A stretch of 64,000 nucleotides of DNA from the NCBI GenBank assembly GCA_014925825.1, contig JACGCK010000093.1, positions 1-64,000 on the forward strand, given 5' to 3'. The notes under the pieces are model-generated. The model was not told where the DNA came from. It ran no database searches and saw only the letters and a program-made list of their open reading frames with translations. The stretch is from Pholiota molesta (taxonomy: Eukaryota > Basidiomycota > Agaricomycetes > Agaricales > Strophariaceae). Shown piece by piece: positions 47,043 through 59,800 of the stretch (positions within the stretch are counted from its first letter, which is position 1; each line of letters opens with the position of its first letter). Both the position numbers and the translations under genes were made by a program.

Positions 47043-49434
47043 TCAATATGTTGAGCCCACATGCATGGTCATTAGAGACATCCCGTGCTTTCCCAGTTCG
47101 CTTCGCTTTATATCGTTCCCCGAAATGGGTCCTTTCTGGTTCCCAAGCTGGAAGACAATAGGCACCTTTGTATCAATCCGTTGCTCCGCAAGCAAAATTG
47201 AGTCCCATTCCATCCCAGGCTCAGGCTGGCGTGACCAATTGAAACATACTGCAAGACAGTGATCCGGAACAGAAATATTGGTAGTATCTCCTGCCGTAAA
47301 ATTCAATATTCCAAACATTTTTCCTTTTTCTGTAAGATCAGAATTAGCAATTGATGCTGCTGCTGAGAGTCCTGTCCAAATCTTGCCACTTACCAGCGGT
47401 ACTTGTTTCAATACCTTTGTCCAATAGGCAATAGAATCCTACATCCTCAGGCCTGGTTGCGGGCAAGTGAACTATGGCATAGTAGTCGCCAATAGAGTCA
47501 CATTCAGCATTGGGGTCATCTTCTCGCAATGAGGGCATCAAAAGGATTGGCATCCGGAGTCCTACATGAGTAAGAAGCAATGGCTCTACAGGTGGGGAGG
47601 GTTTTAGCCTCATAATATCCTCGGAGCAATGAAGATATGCTGATGGTCCTGATGGAATAATAGAGAAGATTCCCATATGAGGGCGAGGCTGAGCACAATT
47701 GAACATATCGAATACCTCGGGCGAAGTATTTAATATCTCTGTCATAAGGCGGAAGAATGCTCGCTGCTCTCCCTCGCCATATGCTGTCGAGATACTGACA
47801 TTGCAAATCCCCATCAGGGAATATGCGATATCTTCTTCACGCGTTACATTGCGCCTTGCCGCCAGCTGCATCTTGCGCGAAACAGGCAAAAGGTGGGAGT
47901 CGAGTTGAAGTTCATTGAGTGTGATTGTCGTTGCTTTAGTGATTTGATCACAAATATCTTCGTTGTGCTTGTCGCCTTTATTGGTATATGAAATGAATTT
48001 CTTCCAGTCCTTGTTATAGAATGTCATGTTAGCTGGGGCGAGCAGTTATGTCCATCCACGAGTGAACCAAGGGTCCTGATGAATATCATGGAGGGAGGGG
48101 GTCTTGCCTAGATAGGTGATGCAGATGGCGGAGCTTTTGTACCACTTATACATTGAGCGGATTGATTCATCCAGCTCAGAGCTGCTGTCCTTGTTAATAC
48201 AGATAGTATCCATCCAACCGAAAGAAAGTCCATGGTCTTTCCAGGCAGATTTGCAAAATTTGGCGAGCTTTTGATATCCTGCCTGTTGAGTATCAATTTG
48301 ACCTGTCTGCCAAGTGCCATAGGTCACTTCACTGTCAGATCCACGAAGCCAGGTGTGAGACAGAATGGCATATCCGGTGTTTTCCGACACCAACTCTTTG
48401 ACGATCTCCTGTTTAATTCGTTCATAAACATCCCCTCCAAGTGACCAAGTATCGGATACTTTGCGATCGAACATACTCTGAGAGTATTTCGCCCGAATAT
48501 CTTCCATGACTCTGTCATAGACACCATTCTTGTCAAGTAGCGTAATTTGGAGCTTGGTACCAGAGCCTCGAGGGATATCGGTGAAGTGCAATACTCGAAT
48601 AGGCATATTTCTAAAGATATGCTCGCGGACGACTTCCTGAACTCTTCCCATAAACCTCTCATATCTTGCTTTGAGCCCCGAAACTGTCCCCAAATAAGCA
48701 ATAATCATAATGTTAGATCTTGAGGCTTGTGCAGTTCTGCTATGATTTGCATACCTTGCAAGCTCGATTTTTTTTGAGAGTTTATTGTATATGTGTATAT
48801 TGCTTGTGGCGCCGTGCCAGGAAATTCGACCTCGGCATCCTCAGCAACATCATCAACATCAGGAGCTGTCTTACAGTCAATAGCTATAATTCATGGTATT
48901 ATTGAGGAAGAGCTCTACCTTTCAAATCCACCTCGATTTTCTGTAGTTGACTGACTCGTGATTGCACGATCAGTGATGATATGAATTCTTGGAGCGCGAC
49001 AACAAGCTTTCCCGCTTCAAGGCTCAAATCAGCTTGGCTGATAACTAAGATATTGTTATTAAATGATTCAAGTCGCATTTATTACAGCGAAAGAACTTAC
49101 CCTCCTTAACCTGCCCATCAGCCGCATTTATGAGAGGGATCACAAAGTTCTGTAGGGACTCAAGCAAAATCTGCGATGGAGTGTTCGTGGTGGGATCTAC
49201 ATTATACATGATAAACATCCCAGCGACCCATGTGTTCTAGCCCAATAGGTAGTTTGGCTTACTTCTTCTAGTGGGACTATCATTTGATGATGTCAGGCGA
49301 ATTCGAGCATTGGTAGGAGCCTGAGGCGGCGCATGTGCATTAGCAGGCATTATCGTGTATCCTTCAAAACGAGATGAAAATCATGCGTTGCTTATGTGAA
49401 TTTCCTTTGAAATCCTACCAGCAGATTCAGACAT
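47043..49434 (-). pseudogene. HET-domain (heterokaryon incompatibility) gene, disrupted
   Basis: HET domains are found in fungal proteins that trigger cell death when unlike strains fuse. An N-terminal part over four or more small exons starts MSESAG and includes NPTTNTPSQILLESLQNFVI and a helical segment. The core is clear: MPIRVLHFTDIPRG, YAILSHTWLRGSDSEVTYG, SFGWMDTICINKDSSSELDE, MYKWYKSSAICITYLG and DPWFTRGWT. The codons that follow GWT, where the family normally has LQE before LLAP, are reduced so that a TAA stop arises at 48046-48048. LLAPANMTFYNKDWK continues in the frame just after. The loss looks like a six-base deletion, unlike the single-base losses elsewhere. A single missing base near 47405 precedes the C-terminal part, which contains WSRQPEPGMEWDSILLAEQR. 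Either this is an inactive allele, or the C-terminal half is lost. A sequence error is less likely at the stop. Confidence 0.82.
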
Positions 49435-49914
49435 TGCGCAATGTATCCAATAACGGGCTCGATGTGAACAGGAGAAGGAACTTCGATGGTTTTAATAATG
49501 ATTGAGGTGTAGGCGACCTGTATGTATGCTGTGACTAATGTGATTTCAGACTCCGCCACACTTCACTGTGATGTTGCTTAAGGCCAATGATTTGGCGTCT
49601 CCAACAGCGTCCAACATTCAATGTTCCCCTCAAGTTCCCCTTAGCTTCAACGCCCACGGTCATCAGTTTCAGTACTCTCCAGTTGCTAGCCATCTTCAGC
49701 ATTCAAAGTAGCTTTTCTCAATTCTTTCGCTCACTTTCTTGATGCTAATCATTGTTCCTTCAGAGTCTGTTTTATCTGTGTATGAGCTCCGAACGTTGTC
49801 CGAACGACTAAGTAATCGATGGCTGAGCGCCAAGCGCTAGAATGCTGGCCAAAATCGAGATCAAAGTGCAAAGAAAATGTATTTAAATAAAAATAAATAA
49901 GGTTCCGAGGATAG
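49435..49914. other. Intergenic, HET-gene promoter
   Basis: This is 480 bases upstream of the HET gene and downstream of the next minus-strand gene. No coding feature is recognised. Confidence 0.5.
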
Positions 49915-51000
49915 TCAAACGTAAAAATCATCTTCGTCGTTGACCATTGGCACACCATTGTCACCAACACCATTCTGGAGGAGTTCCTCCCTCGCGGTCT
50001 TTGCATCTTCCGTGTCCGAGTTTTCGAGGGAACTGGCGATGGACGATGAATCGCTCTCCACGAAGGCGTTGCTTACTTTTGGGCGCCACCTTGGAGGACC
50101 TGTCCCGTTTTCCTTGACGAATTGCTGCCACGCCTCCCCATCTTTTTCATCCATTTGCCATGTTCCATCCCAGAGGTGCCTGTCGTCTTTCAATTCAAGC
50201 ATCACCACTTCTTCGATCGCCTGCCGTGTCCACGACAACTTTTCGATACTTCTGGTAGAAGCCATCATGTCCCGCGAGCTATACTTCAGCAATGTTCTGA
50301 CGTCGTCTATCTCTCCCTGCAAGTAGACTTGCTGGTTTCCTAGCCCCGTGAGCTTTCGGCGTACGACGCGGACATCTCTGTCTGTTTGCCCCATGGGAAC
50401 CATCTCTGCTTGCACTTGGGATGTCGAAGCCGAGGATATGTAGGCCCTCCTCCGCGGCTGTCCAACGACGATTCGGACCCAGAGCTGTGTTGCGGATATG
50501 GGGTCCCTCGACGGGTAGCACTGGAATTTTCTGATAGAATGCCATATGTGAGCTATCAGAGTAGCCTAAAGTCAGAATACAAAGAGACTCACTGGTCTGA
50601 GGCACAAAAGCGACCGACGTTGGTTTGCTTTGCAATGACGGAGACATCGCTGACTGTGTCTTGATCGAGGCCACCTCTGAACCTTGTTCAGCAGTACCAG
50701 CTCCTTCGGTTTTGGCAACATTGATACGATTCCTACGGGTACCCGCTCGCGTTGACCGGCCAACGGTCGAGATCGGTACCTCTTCAGCGAGGATTCCTTT
50801 TCCCAACAGCTGGACAATGATAGATTCGGTCTTCCATTGGCTTTGATATTATGACGCTGTATGAAAGATCGATATGAGCAAGAGGACAAAAACAAACCAA
50901 AGGCGATGGCAACAAACCTTCGCGTGCGCCTGAATTTGGGATCGACTGAGTTTCTCAAGGAAGAACGGTCGTAGGTCTTCAGTGTAGGTGAGCGCGGCAT
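49915..51000 (-). CDS. Unknown protein with acidic C terminus
   Basis: The start MPRSPTLKTYDRSSLRNSVD is followed by a basic run (KFRRTRR), which may be nuclear. A middle exon holds GKGILAEEVPISTVGRSTRA and SPSLQSKPTSVAFVPQT. The last exon encodes a helical region (GEIDDVRTLLKYSSRDMMAS, then WTRQAIEEVVMLELKDDRHL) with the segment WDGTWQMDEKDGEAWQQFV. It ends acidic (NDEDDFYV). Two introns lie at about 50870-50920 and 50530-50590. The first join probably needs a frame change, so the middle is uncertain. I do not recognise the family. Confidence 0.65.
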
Positions 51001-51824
51001 TGTGAGGGGATGAAAGGATGTACGAAATGTAGATGTCGGGACAATGGTGAAGGCAAGTGAGACAGGATGGGGCATAAGATGGTAGACCCTATATACCCGA
51101 GTGCTGCATCGCGACAAAACAATATCTTTTTGTCTATTTAAGGGTCAACAATGGTTTGCTAGGCGAGTATGGCCCACTTGACGATTCGATCTATTGTATT
51201 CGCGACCTTCCGTTGCTCATTGGCCAACGTTTGATTTCAGAACTAGGTGATATCCTGTGATTTGGCTTTTAAGTATGCTTCATTACATGGTCCTTTTTTT
51301 ATTTTCTTTCTAGTGTCATTCACCATGCAAGATTAGTAATTGCAACTGTGAAGTGAGCCCGATTGATCAAATTGATCGTCGATCTAAATCATTCACTCTC
51401 AAATTCCCCCATTGAATTTCCAGCGAAAGGTTGACTCCAGGTTGACTCCAGAGCTCTGCGGTCGACCTTTTGGCCTCGAAGTGGGAAGTCGGCAAAAAAT
51501 ATCGTTGATATGCCATGTAACCACATGGTACGCAGTGGCCCGGAATGCATGTATGATCATGATGCTTGTTTTGATGAGTGGCATTGACCATCCAAATAGG
51601 CGATCAAATTTGAATTTCACCTTTTGCTTTGTTCTACGCTGCCTCTGCATATTTCCAACTATGAACAATATTGTCTGCGCCAATCCAGGACGATTTGATT
51701 TTTATTATTATTGGACTCTCCTTAAATTTTGGCCGTCGCTCGCGGAATCCTTTCTGACCATAACCATCACCGTTTACTACTTTCACTCTGTCATATCCCT
51801 CCACTTACCCTTGATTCAAACTCC
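51001..51824. other. Divergent promoter region
   Basis: This is 820 AT-rich bases between divergent genes. A direct repeat AGGTTGACTCC occurs twice in tandem near 51427-51449. No gene is recognised. Confidence 0.5.
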
Positions 51825-53825
51825 ATGGCCAGAAATTCGACCAAAAAACCCTCCTCAATAGGAAGAGGCCACACTCTCCCCTCCGTCAATCCAACGTTCG
51901 AGGCGCTGGATAAGCTCGATTTGGTCCAGCTTCGGAAATACGCGAAAGTAGAACTCTTATTTCCTGGTTTCATTCCTTCATTTACTCATCACCCTTTTTA
52001 TTCAGAGCGTATACGTGAACCGTCCAAAGCTAAAAAGAGAGGATCTCCTGAGATTTATATGTGCAGTGAAAAAAATCCGCCATCCTAAGTAAGCCACTGT
52101 CCTGTGCCTCCGTTCATGCCGCATCTTCACTTCTTATACCATCAGCGACGGGAGTGCAAGTCCTATGTCCACACCTTCCCCTTCCCCTACCCCACTCTCC
52201 GTCGCACGTCGCGCCCCGGTTAACGTCTCTGCATCTCTCGGGCAGACCCCAGCTGTGGAAGCTACAACCCCTAGGGTACCAAAATATCGTAAGTCCAGTG
52301 TTTTTCCCTCTAATATGCAGTTGTTCAGTCAGTCTTCTTTTCAGCTGCAGGTTGGGCAAACAGACTTGACACCCGCGCTTTTCCCCGCCTCCACAAAATG
52401 AGGCAGACATCAAAGCGGACTACCTCGATCCGGAAGGCTTTAACCGCCCCACTCCCGAAAGTACGCCCGAACCAGATGAACCTGAACTAGATGAACGCCC
52501 CGTTCAAGAGCCACCCGCCGACGCCGAATCCCTTGAGCAGACAGTGAAGATGCTTCAGGCCTTCAGGAAGCGTAACGACGAGCTAGCGCAACAAATAAAA
52601 GAGATCACGGGTACCGCGCAAGATCTTAAGCAGAAGGCCGCGGACTATTTGCAGTCAGTGGCTGCTCAGAAGGCCTCCCGCGTGCGCATGGAGGTATATC
52701 TTAAATATTACAGGCAAGAGCAGCCTATCTTTCCGCATAAAGTTGTGTTCCCGCCCAAGATCCGGTCTTCGTTAGCGTCGATGAGGCAAAACAGAAAATT
52801 ACGGACGAGATGGACGCTACGGACGCGGATCAGGAGGAAGATTTCGCCATATACAGGGCCGCGAAGATGGCACAACGTGCTCAGGAGGGCAAGATGTCCG
52901 ATCCAAACTATCATGATGATGAGGATGACAAGTGAGTATTCGTTGCTTTTTTTTTCTTCTTCAAATATTTTTGATATTAACTTGGTAACTACTTTCTAGT
53001 GACGATGTTGTCGAACCCTTTGACCCGCGCAAAGCTTTTTATCATTCCGAAACTTCTCGGGGTCTTAGTGAATCCGAAAAAGAAATGTTTGCACACAGCC
53101 GCTTCATCAGTGGCGATCCAGACGCAGGGCGCCGATTGTACGCTGCCCTTCCAGACCTGAAACCGAAGAATTTAAAGAGGTCCGCCAGCTTCCGCGATTC
53201 GTCCAATATCGAAACTGGCGAATCCTCCACGGATGCCTTCTTTATGCCTGGTCAACCTGACGATTGTTCGGCGCCACAGAGGCAGAATAAGCGCCCAAGG
53301 TTTAACTCACCCCCCTCTACCTCTACTCAGGACCGATTTGCTCTGCATGGAGAACAGTTATGGGAGGGGATAGGATACACACTCGATGGTCCCCAACGCA
53401 AGAGCCCTTCTCCTGTTCCTACTGAACCTGGCACCCCACCCCCATCCAATGAGCCGTCAAAATTCCAATCTCCCTCTGGCGTTGGCGCGACGTCTCCTAC
53501 GAACGGCAGTCCCCGTCGCTACGACCGTCTTGATCTTTTCCTTGACCCCAATTCTGTGCTGCCGCCAAGACCCATTCCAACCCGTCCTTCCGAGTCTATT
53601 CTCGAACCCGCTCAGGGAACTTCTGAACCACGGCCTGAAGTGGCGATGGCATCACCTCTCGCCAATTCTGACTCCAGATCTCTTCGTCGAGAAGTATCTT
53701 ACAGTGCTCTAAAACTGTGCCCAATTCAACAAGACTCCAGCCAGCAAAATGGTATTGTTCCTGCAGCCTCCAGGCCTGGTAGCGGACTTCGGCGTCAGCA
53801 ATCCCGTTATAATGACATACTGTAA
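51825..53825 (+). CDS. Unknown protein, proline/serine-rich with a coiled coil
   Basis: The start MARNSTKKPSSIGRGHTLPS leads into FEALDKLDLVQLRKYAK. An intron (GCGAAA|GTAGAA...TTTCAG) joins to SVYVNRPKLKREDLLRFI, so the first two exons form a small helical domain like those that recruit partners. Later parts are proline-rich (STPSPSPTPLSVARR), acidic (PEPDEPELDERP) and coiled coil (QTVKMLQAFRKRNDELAQQI). They end in a long disordered tail with basic patch QNKRPRFNSPP and SP sites, finishing QQSRYNDIL. Single bases seem missing near 52395 and 52745. A final intron ends TTTCTAG before DDVVEPFDPRKAFYHSE. Function is not known; a chromatin or transcription role would fit the composition only. Confidence 0.68.
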
Positions 53826-56460
53826 TGACTTCTTTGACTTCCCTCCTTTTGCCACTGCTGTTTTCTTATGTTCTAATTATTGCGATACTTATTTCTTCTT
53901 TCTGTATATATTCCTCCTATACCGTTCTGGCCTTCTCTTCATTACCTTCTGCCTGTGACTTGTATCTCCTCCGCCTTCGTGGTAATTTCCTGCCTTCGTC
54001 GATTTCTTGCTCTGTCGTTCTGTCCATTGCCTCATTTTGCTTACCATTATATCTCCTCGAGTAAATATAAGTATCTTACTCAATTATATTGCAATACTCC
54101 GCCTCCAATGTAAATACTAACTTTTCTGGGTCATAATTCACACATCTTTAATCAACATATCATGATGTTACCCCCTACCGACAGCGTAGATCGCACATCA
54201 AATTCGGAGTAATGTTCATCAGTATAATAAACACAGCCGCTCATAATATGCTGGACGAGCGTTTTGAGTTATTTTGAGTGGTGATGCATACTGTGATTCC
54301 TGATCCCAGGCATGAGATACTAGTATAAGATTCCGATTACCACTGAGTAGGAAATTATATATATTATGTTTGTATTTTTTTTTTGTTATGATCATTCCTA
54401 TGCTGTACACCGTGATGAATATCTTACTTGATGCTAGATACTCCCGCGTTCAGGCTCTCGACGTGAGCTCAGTGCTCAACATTCGACAGTGATATGTCTG
54501 GTTACTAATAGAGAAGTAAGTGCTTGAGAAGGGGCAACGAGTTCTTCGGGTAACGAACACAAAGTTTCTCTGGAGTCTTTCTTATGCTCTGAATTGGGTA
54601 CGTTGCGTTTGTGGGTGCGACGATGAGAATGGATGAATATCATCAATATCATGATGGTGTGCAGATCTTAAAGGGTGTCTCGTCATCTAGACAACGACAA
54701 CGGCAGAGGTATGGTTTCAGCAATGGGCCTAGTTGATCGCCGCTCAGGAAGGGGCTTCAAATCCATGTTGGTGGGCAATGTCGCTTTTCGTCGTAAGACT
54801 TTGGAGAAGAATTTTGGTGGTTAGGGAGACTAAGGCTCTCAGCCAAGAAGATACCGCCCGTTGAGCACTTGAATGTTTCTTGTTCAAAGCAGAGAGCAAC
54901 CCAGAGTACAAGAAAGACATTATCTGTGAGCGGGAAGCCAGTAAGATTAGATTGTAGGCTCCGCCTTCCACGCAATGTCCATTTGTGTAGGCTGGTAGTA
55001 TGATTGCTGCGGCGTTCACCGCCCCTACGGCGTCTGAGTATGTGGAAACAATATCCCTATACAAGTGTACGATAGACAGCCAAGGAGAAGCAACCTTCAA
55101 GACGGCGCACCCTAGCGCTAGGTTGGAAGACGAGGGTGGTGGAGAGCGAGCCGAAGACTTCCATAGTGGTAGTAAAACAGACCAGGCAATAGCGCGCGTT
55201 CATGCGCATGCGCACACGCCGCGGCTTTTCTCAGCCATAGATCCATGTCCCTCCATAAATATAAAGCCACATATTCATGTCTGTCTACCCAAGTCATTAC
55301 CCAAAAGCGAGACCAACGGGTTCCTAGCGCCCGTCCGAAATAGAGCGCCGCTCCTCCGCGTCCGACTGGCCGCAGGCTCGTGTGACAGGTGCGTGGGTCC
55401 GGACACGCGCGCGATGCTTCCTGGCGTGCGCGGTGCCACGCTCGAGGCGCAGAAGCTCGGACTGTCTCCGTTTCGCAGCGGCATGAGTCTGAACAGGTTT
55501 GCTGACGCGGGCCTGGGCCTGATGCCCGTGGCGTGTGCGCACCTAACCGCGCACCACTCACCAGCACTCGCCGTGCCCACGGCCCACGCATCGAGGGTGT
55601 GCCTTGTCTCGTTGGATGTCGAGTTATACAAATGACCAGTAGAGGCAGTGACCAGTAGAGGCAGTGACCAGTAGAGGCAGTGACCAGTAGGAGGCAAGAA
55701 GGGCGATGGCAAACCTAATGTGCCGGTATTGAATGGAAAGGCAAATGGGCAGCAGGTATGGCCAATGAACGCCTCAATCGTCAGACAGAAAAGGAGAATT
55801 AGAACAGAACATAGAGTTTACCCGTTGCGCAGTAGATACATATCTTAGCGCAAGCTTTCAATATATGTATGGTTCACGGCGTCGAGGCTGGGAACGAAAT
55901 GAAAGAGCTTAGGATAAAGAGACAGAGATCCTGGAGACATGATGATGGTGATCAAAAGCCAAAGTAAGTGAAGTGAGATGAACCTGCAGGGCACAGTATT
56001 AGAGACCATCGTTAGAGATACGCTTGCGACGCATCGAGGCGTCTTTCGAGCCAGGGTGGATAAATTTAACGCGATTAGACAATATTCATATGGACAGGAG
56101 GACGAAACCTTTTTACATCATGTTCGGACATGTGCTCGACTCTGAGTGGGTGTTCATGTGCTTATTTTACATGTCTCTGTTACTTGTGTGAGCAGTAGCT
56201 TCTTTCCATATCGATGAGTCTGAGGGAATCGCATAGTGGCCTACTCGGAATGGGTTCCGCATGAGGGCATTAGTCGGCCCGAGGGTGTGCATCGGCCACG
56301 TATAGCGCCATGATAAGGTCCCGCGGGCAAGGCCGCGGGGGACTGGATCATGGCGGCTGTCCGCTGTGAGTCAGATCAGGATCCAAAACGCAGGAGGTGC
56401 AGGAGCGCTGGGTCCCGGGGTCCCGGCGCGCAGGGCGAGAGGAGTCGGTGAGACGGGTTA
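53826..56460. other. Gene-poor stretch with GC-rich block
   Basis: This is 2.6 kb with no gene I can name. The part 55180-55620 is clearly richer in G and C than its surroundings and has open frames on both strands without domains. A 16-bp tandem repeat follows it. Confidence 0.45.
55633..55696 (+). repeat. 16-bp tandem repeat, three full units and a partial one
   Basis: The unit TGACCAGTAGAGGCAG is repeated at 55633, 55649 and 55665. A partial copy at 55681 has one extra G. The units are identical, so the array is young or still changing length. Confidence 0.95.
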
Positions 56461-56813
56461 CATAATGTGGGTGGCGGGGGTCCTGCGTGGGAGTTTTTTT
56501 GGAGTGTCGTGTTGAGAGTGCTGTTGTCCTTGTCCATCGTCCTTGCCTACAGGACAGACATCTCTGCCGGGTCGCTCTTCACAGCGTCCGTTGCATTCTC
56601 TTCCCCGTCCCTTCTACAGCTGCTTCTCCCTGCTGGCAGGTCATTTTTGACGACCCACCACACGCGACCCAGTTCAACCACTTCTCGCAAAAAAACGCAA
56701 GCTAAAAAATCAGCTCTCATTTGCACAATTCGTGAGTCTTCTTCCCCCAGCGTCTTCTCGTCCATCCACGCGCGCCTCGTCATCTCACCCATCTAACCCC
56801 TTTCTGCCCCAGA
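56461..56813 (+). promoter_or_regulatory. eIF4G promoter and 5'UTR with a leader intron
   Basis: A pyrimidine-rich leader is followed by a donor CACAATTC|GTGAGT near 56730. An acceptor CTGCCCCAG lies just before AATGAGC at the start codon. The intron therefore sits in the 5' untranslated region and ends one base before the ATG. The same structure is copied in the pseudogene at 44250. Confidence 0.6.
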
Positions 56814-59800
56814 ATGAGCAAATCTTCAACTGCAACTGCACCAAAGAATCCGACTCCGCTTCCAGCAAGGTCAGCTTGGGCAAAGGGCCCTCCGCAGACA
56901 GCGACCGCCCCTTCCCCGCGCTCTCAGTCTCCAGCTCCGTCTACTCCCGTGCACCAAACTCATTCTCGCCGGCCAAGTGCTCTCGGTCAAGGCATCCCTA
57001 TTAAAGATGGCGTCAGCGTCCCACGAAGTAACATAGGTGCGGTAAAACAAGGTTAGTCATCCGTCACTCGCCGTTTTCGCAGCCCTAATGCTGACTTTTT
57101 ACAGGTTCAGCAGTGACCTTTGGATCAATAGATGACGTATCAGCGCCAATATCCTCGTCTCCTGCTGCTGCCCAGCTCTTAAATCTGAAGGCGTAAAGTC
57201 CTTTGGAACTGTCCCTGCGGCAACGACGGCCTCCGCCAAAATGCTGCCCCAGGCCATGTCAACGGCAAGGCTTCGATATCTTCCCGGGCCCCAGTGAATC
57301 CACCGACGCCCCCGTCTTCGGCAGCAGCATCATCGTCACCTACTGTGTCGGCTGCTGTACCACTAGCCAAGCCAAAAATTGACATTAAAAAGATGTTCCA
57401 AAATCCCACTTCCGCCGCCCCCTCACCGAATCAATCATCAGAGACATCATCACCGTCGATGCGAAATTCGCCTTTGCCCTCACAATCCTCCTCATCACAC
57501 CAACCTTCACAATCGCATCCTCCGACATCTCAATTGGCTCACTCATATACGCCGTTTGTTCCCAGTGGCTCAAGACCGCCTCAGAACAATGGTCCTAATG
57601 GGGCGCCTCCTCGCTCACCGCAATATTCACGACAAATGGCCAACGGCACAGGACCTCGCTCTGGCGGGCAAAATGGTGGCCCTGCTGGCTTGGGAAGCCC
57701 ACGATTAGTTCCTCACTCTCACCCGCCTCAACCTTCTCCAATGGGTCCTCCTCCTATGCAACCTCCTATGCAACCACAAATGCACCAACATATGCCCATG
57801 GCTTGGGGTGGTTACTACGTAAGTCTTTATCCCTTCATCGTTAGTATAAGTTCTCAGCTTATAGTTTATTTGAGCAGCAATATCCCAACCCTGAACAGCA
57901 ACATTATCAAATGTATCCTACGTGGTATCCCCCTCCTATGTCTATGCAACCACCCCATGGCCAACCTCAACATCCCGGCCCCCATATGGGTCCTCATCCC
58001 TCTATGCCTATGTCTCCAAGAAATCCCCCATCTTCTCTCCAAGGTCCTGGTACCCCGACGTTATCCCATACCCATCCTTTACCCAATCCCGCCCATGCTC
58101 CACATCCGCCCCCTCCTCTCTCACACGCAACCAACTCCATCGGTGGCCTGACATCTCCTCCGCCGACACCTTCGTCTGCATCGATACCCCGCCTTACTGC
58201 TACCTCCAACGCCTTTGTACCACGTGCAACAAAAATTACATTGAAAAAGGAAGATGGCACCGAGGTAAATATAGAGAATTTATCTGCGAAGACCGTCACT
58301 ACACCTGCACCACCTGCGACTGCGACACCCCCACCGCCAGGGTCAGCTTATAGACAGGGTAGCCCGGGTACGCCGACGAGGCGTCCCGCAAGCATCCGTA
58401 TAGAGTCGGAGGACCAGCGCAAGAAGAGGCTTGCGGAGGAGGAGGCGAAGGAGAAGGAGAGTGCGCGAATCAAGGCCGAGGCTGAGGAGAAGGAGCGCAA
58501 GGTGAAGGAAGAGGCCGAGCGCAAGGTCAAAGAGGCTGAGGACAAGAAGCGACAGGAGGAAGAGGTTGAGCAGGCGCGTATCCGCAAGGAGGAAGAGGCG
58601 CAACGCCTCAAACTCGAGGAGGAGGAGCGGTTACGCAAAGAGGTCGAGGAGCGGGAAGCCCAGCGGGTGCGCGAGGAGGAAGAGCGCAAGCGCAAGGAGG
58701 TCGAAGCGATAGAGGCCAAGCGCCTCGCTGAGGAGAAGGCCAAGAAGGAGGAAGAGGACCGCCTCGAGAGGGAGCGCGTCGAGAAGGAGAAGGCCGAGGA
58801 AGAGCAGCTGGCGAAGGAAGCTGAGGCTGAGCGCCTACGTCTCGAACAGGAGGAGGCTGCGAAGAAGGCTGCCGCCGAAGCTGAAGTCGCCGCTACTAGC
58901 TCTGCTGCCACTCCTGAACCTTCCACCGAGCCATCCAAAGAGCCCTCGGAAGACGGTGAACTCGTTGAAGATGTCAAGGACACTGAGACATCGGCGCTTG
59001 CCAAGGAGGAGGCGAAGGAGAAGCTCAAGGACGGTCTTCGTATCAACACTGCCGCTGTACCGACATCACCTTCGATGCTTAGGAGCCGTCCTGGTCCGCT
59101 CGATCTTTCCGGTGCGAAGAGTGTCAATGCTGGCGGTGCCGGAACTCCTGGTCCTCTCGCCACAGCGCGCATTATCGCAGATATCAACACCGTTCAATAT
59201 CCCGAAGGTGTCAGGAGCCCTCATCCCGAGCTCAATCAGAACGCGAAGAGGGTAAATTCAGGTCAGTTATTTTCTTATTCAACACTTGCATACGGTTTTG
59301 CTCAACATTCCATGTAGGTACGACCGCGAATTCCTTCTTCAATTCATGTCTCTGTGCAAGGAGAAGCCTGCCATGCTTCCTCCTCTCGATGCCATCGGTC
59401 TTGAGCCCACCGACCAACACCATATGCAGCGCACTGGATCGGGTCGCAAAGGTTCGCTCGCTACCCCCGTATCACGCCAAGGCTCCATCGGTCTCGGCTT
59501 CTCCCCCGCTACGTTCGGCGGCAAAGGCGCCGCTTCGTTCAGCATGGGCAACTTCGCCACTGCCGGCGCGAGCAAGCTCAGCAGCGAGGACCGCTTCGCG
59601 CTCTCCGCCGCCGCGTCGCGCGCGGCCTCGGTCAGCGGCGCCTCGGGCATGCAGTTCAGCGGCGGGCGCCCGACGCCCATGACGCGCACGGCGAGCCAGG
59701 GCGGCCCGGGTGCGCCCCTCCGCGATCGCACGCGCAGCAAGCGCGGCGAGAAGCGCGACGACAAGTCGAAGGTGCCCGGCGGAGGGCAGCAGAGCTACGG

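Noticed and set aside
55000..55635. Plus-strand frame of 211 codons in the GC-rich block
   Set aside because: High GC removes stop codons on both strands. There is no domain and no splice support, so it is reported only as a compositional island.
58348..59190. Serine-rich minus-strand frame of 280 codons opposite eIF4G
   Set aside because: It is the reverse of the glutamate/lysine repeat of eIF4G, which gives serine/leucine-rich shadows.
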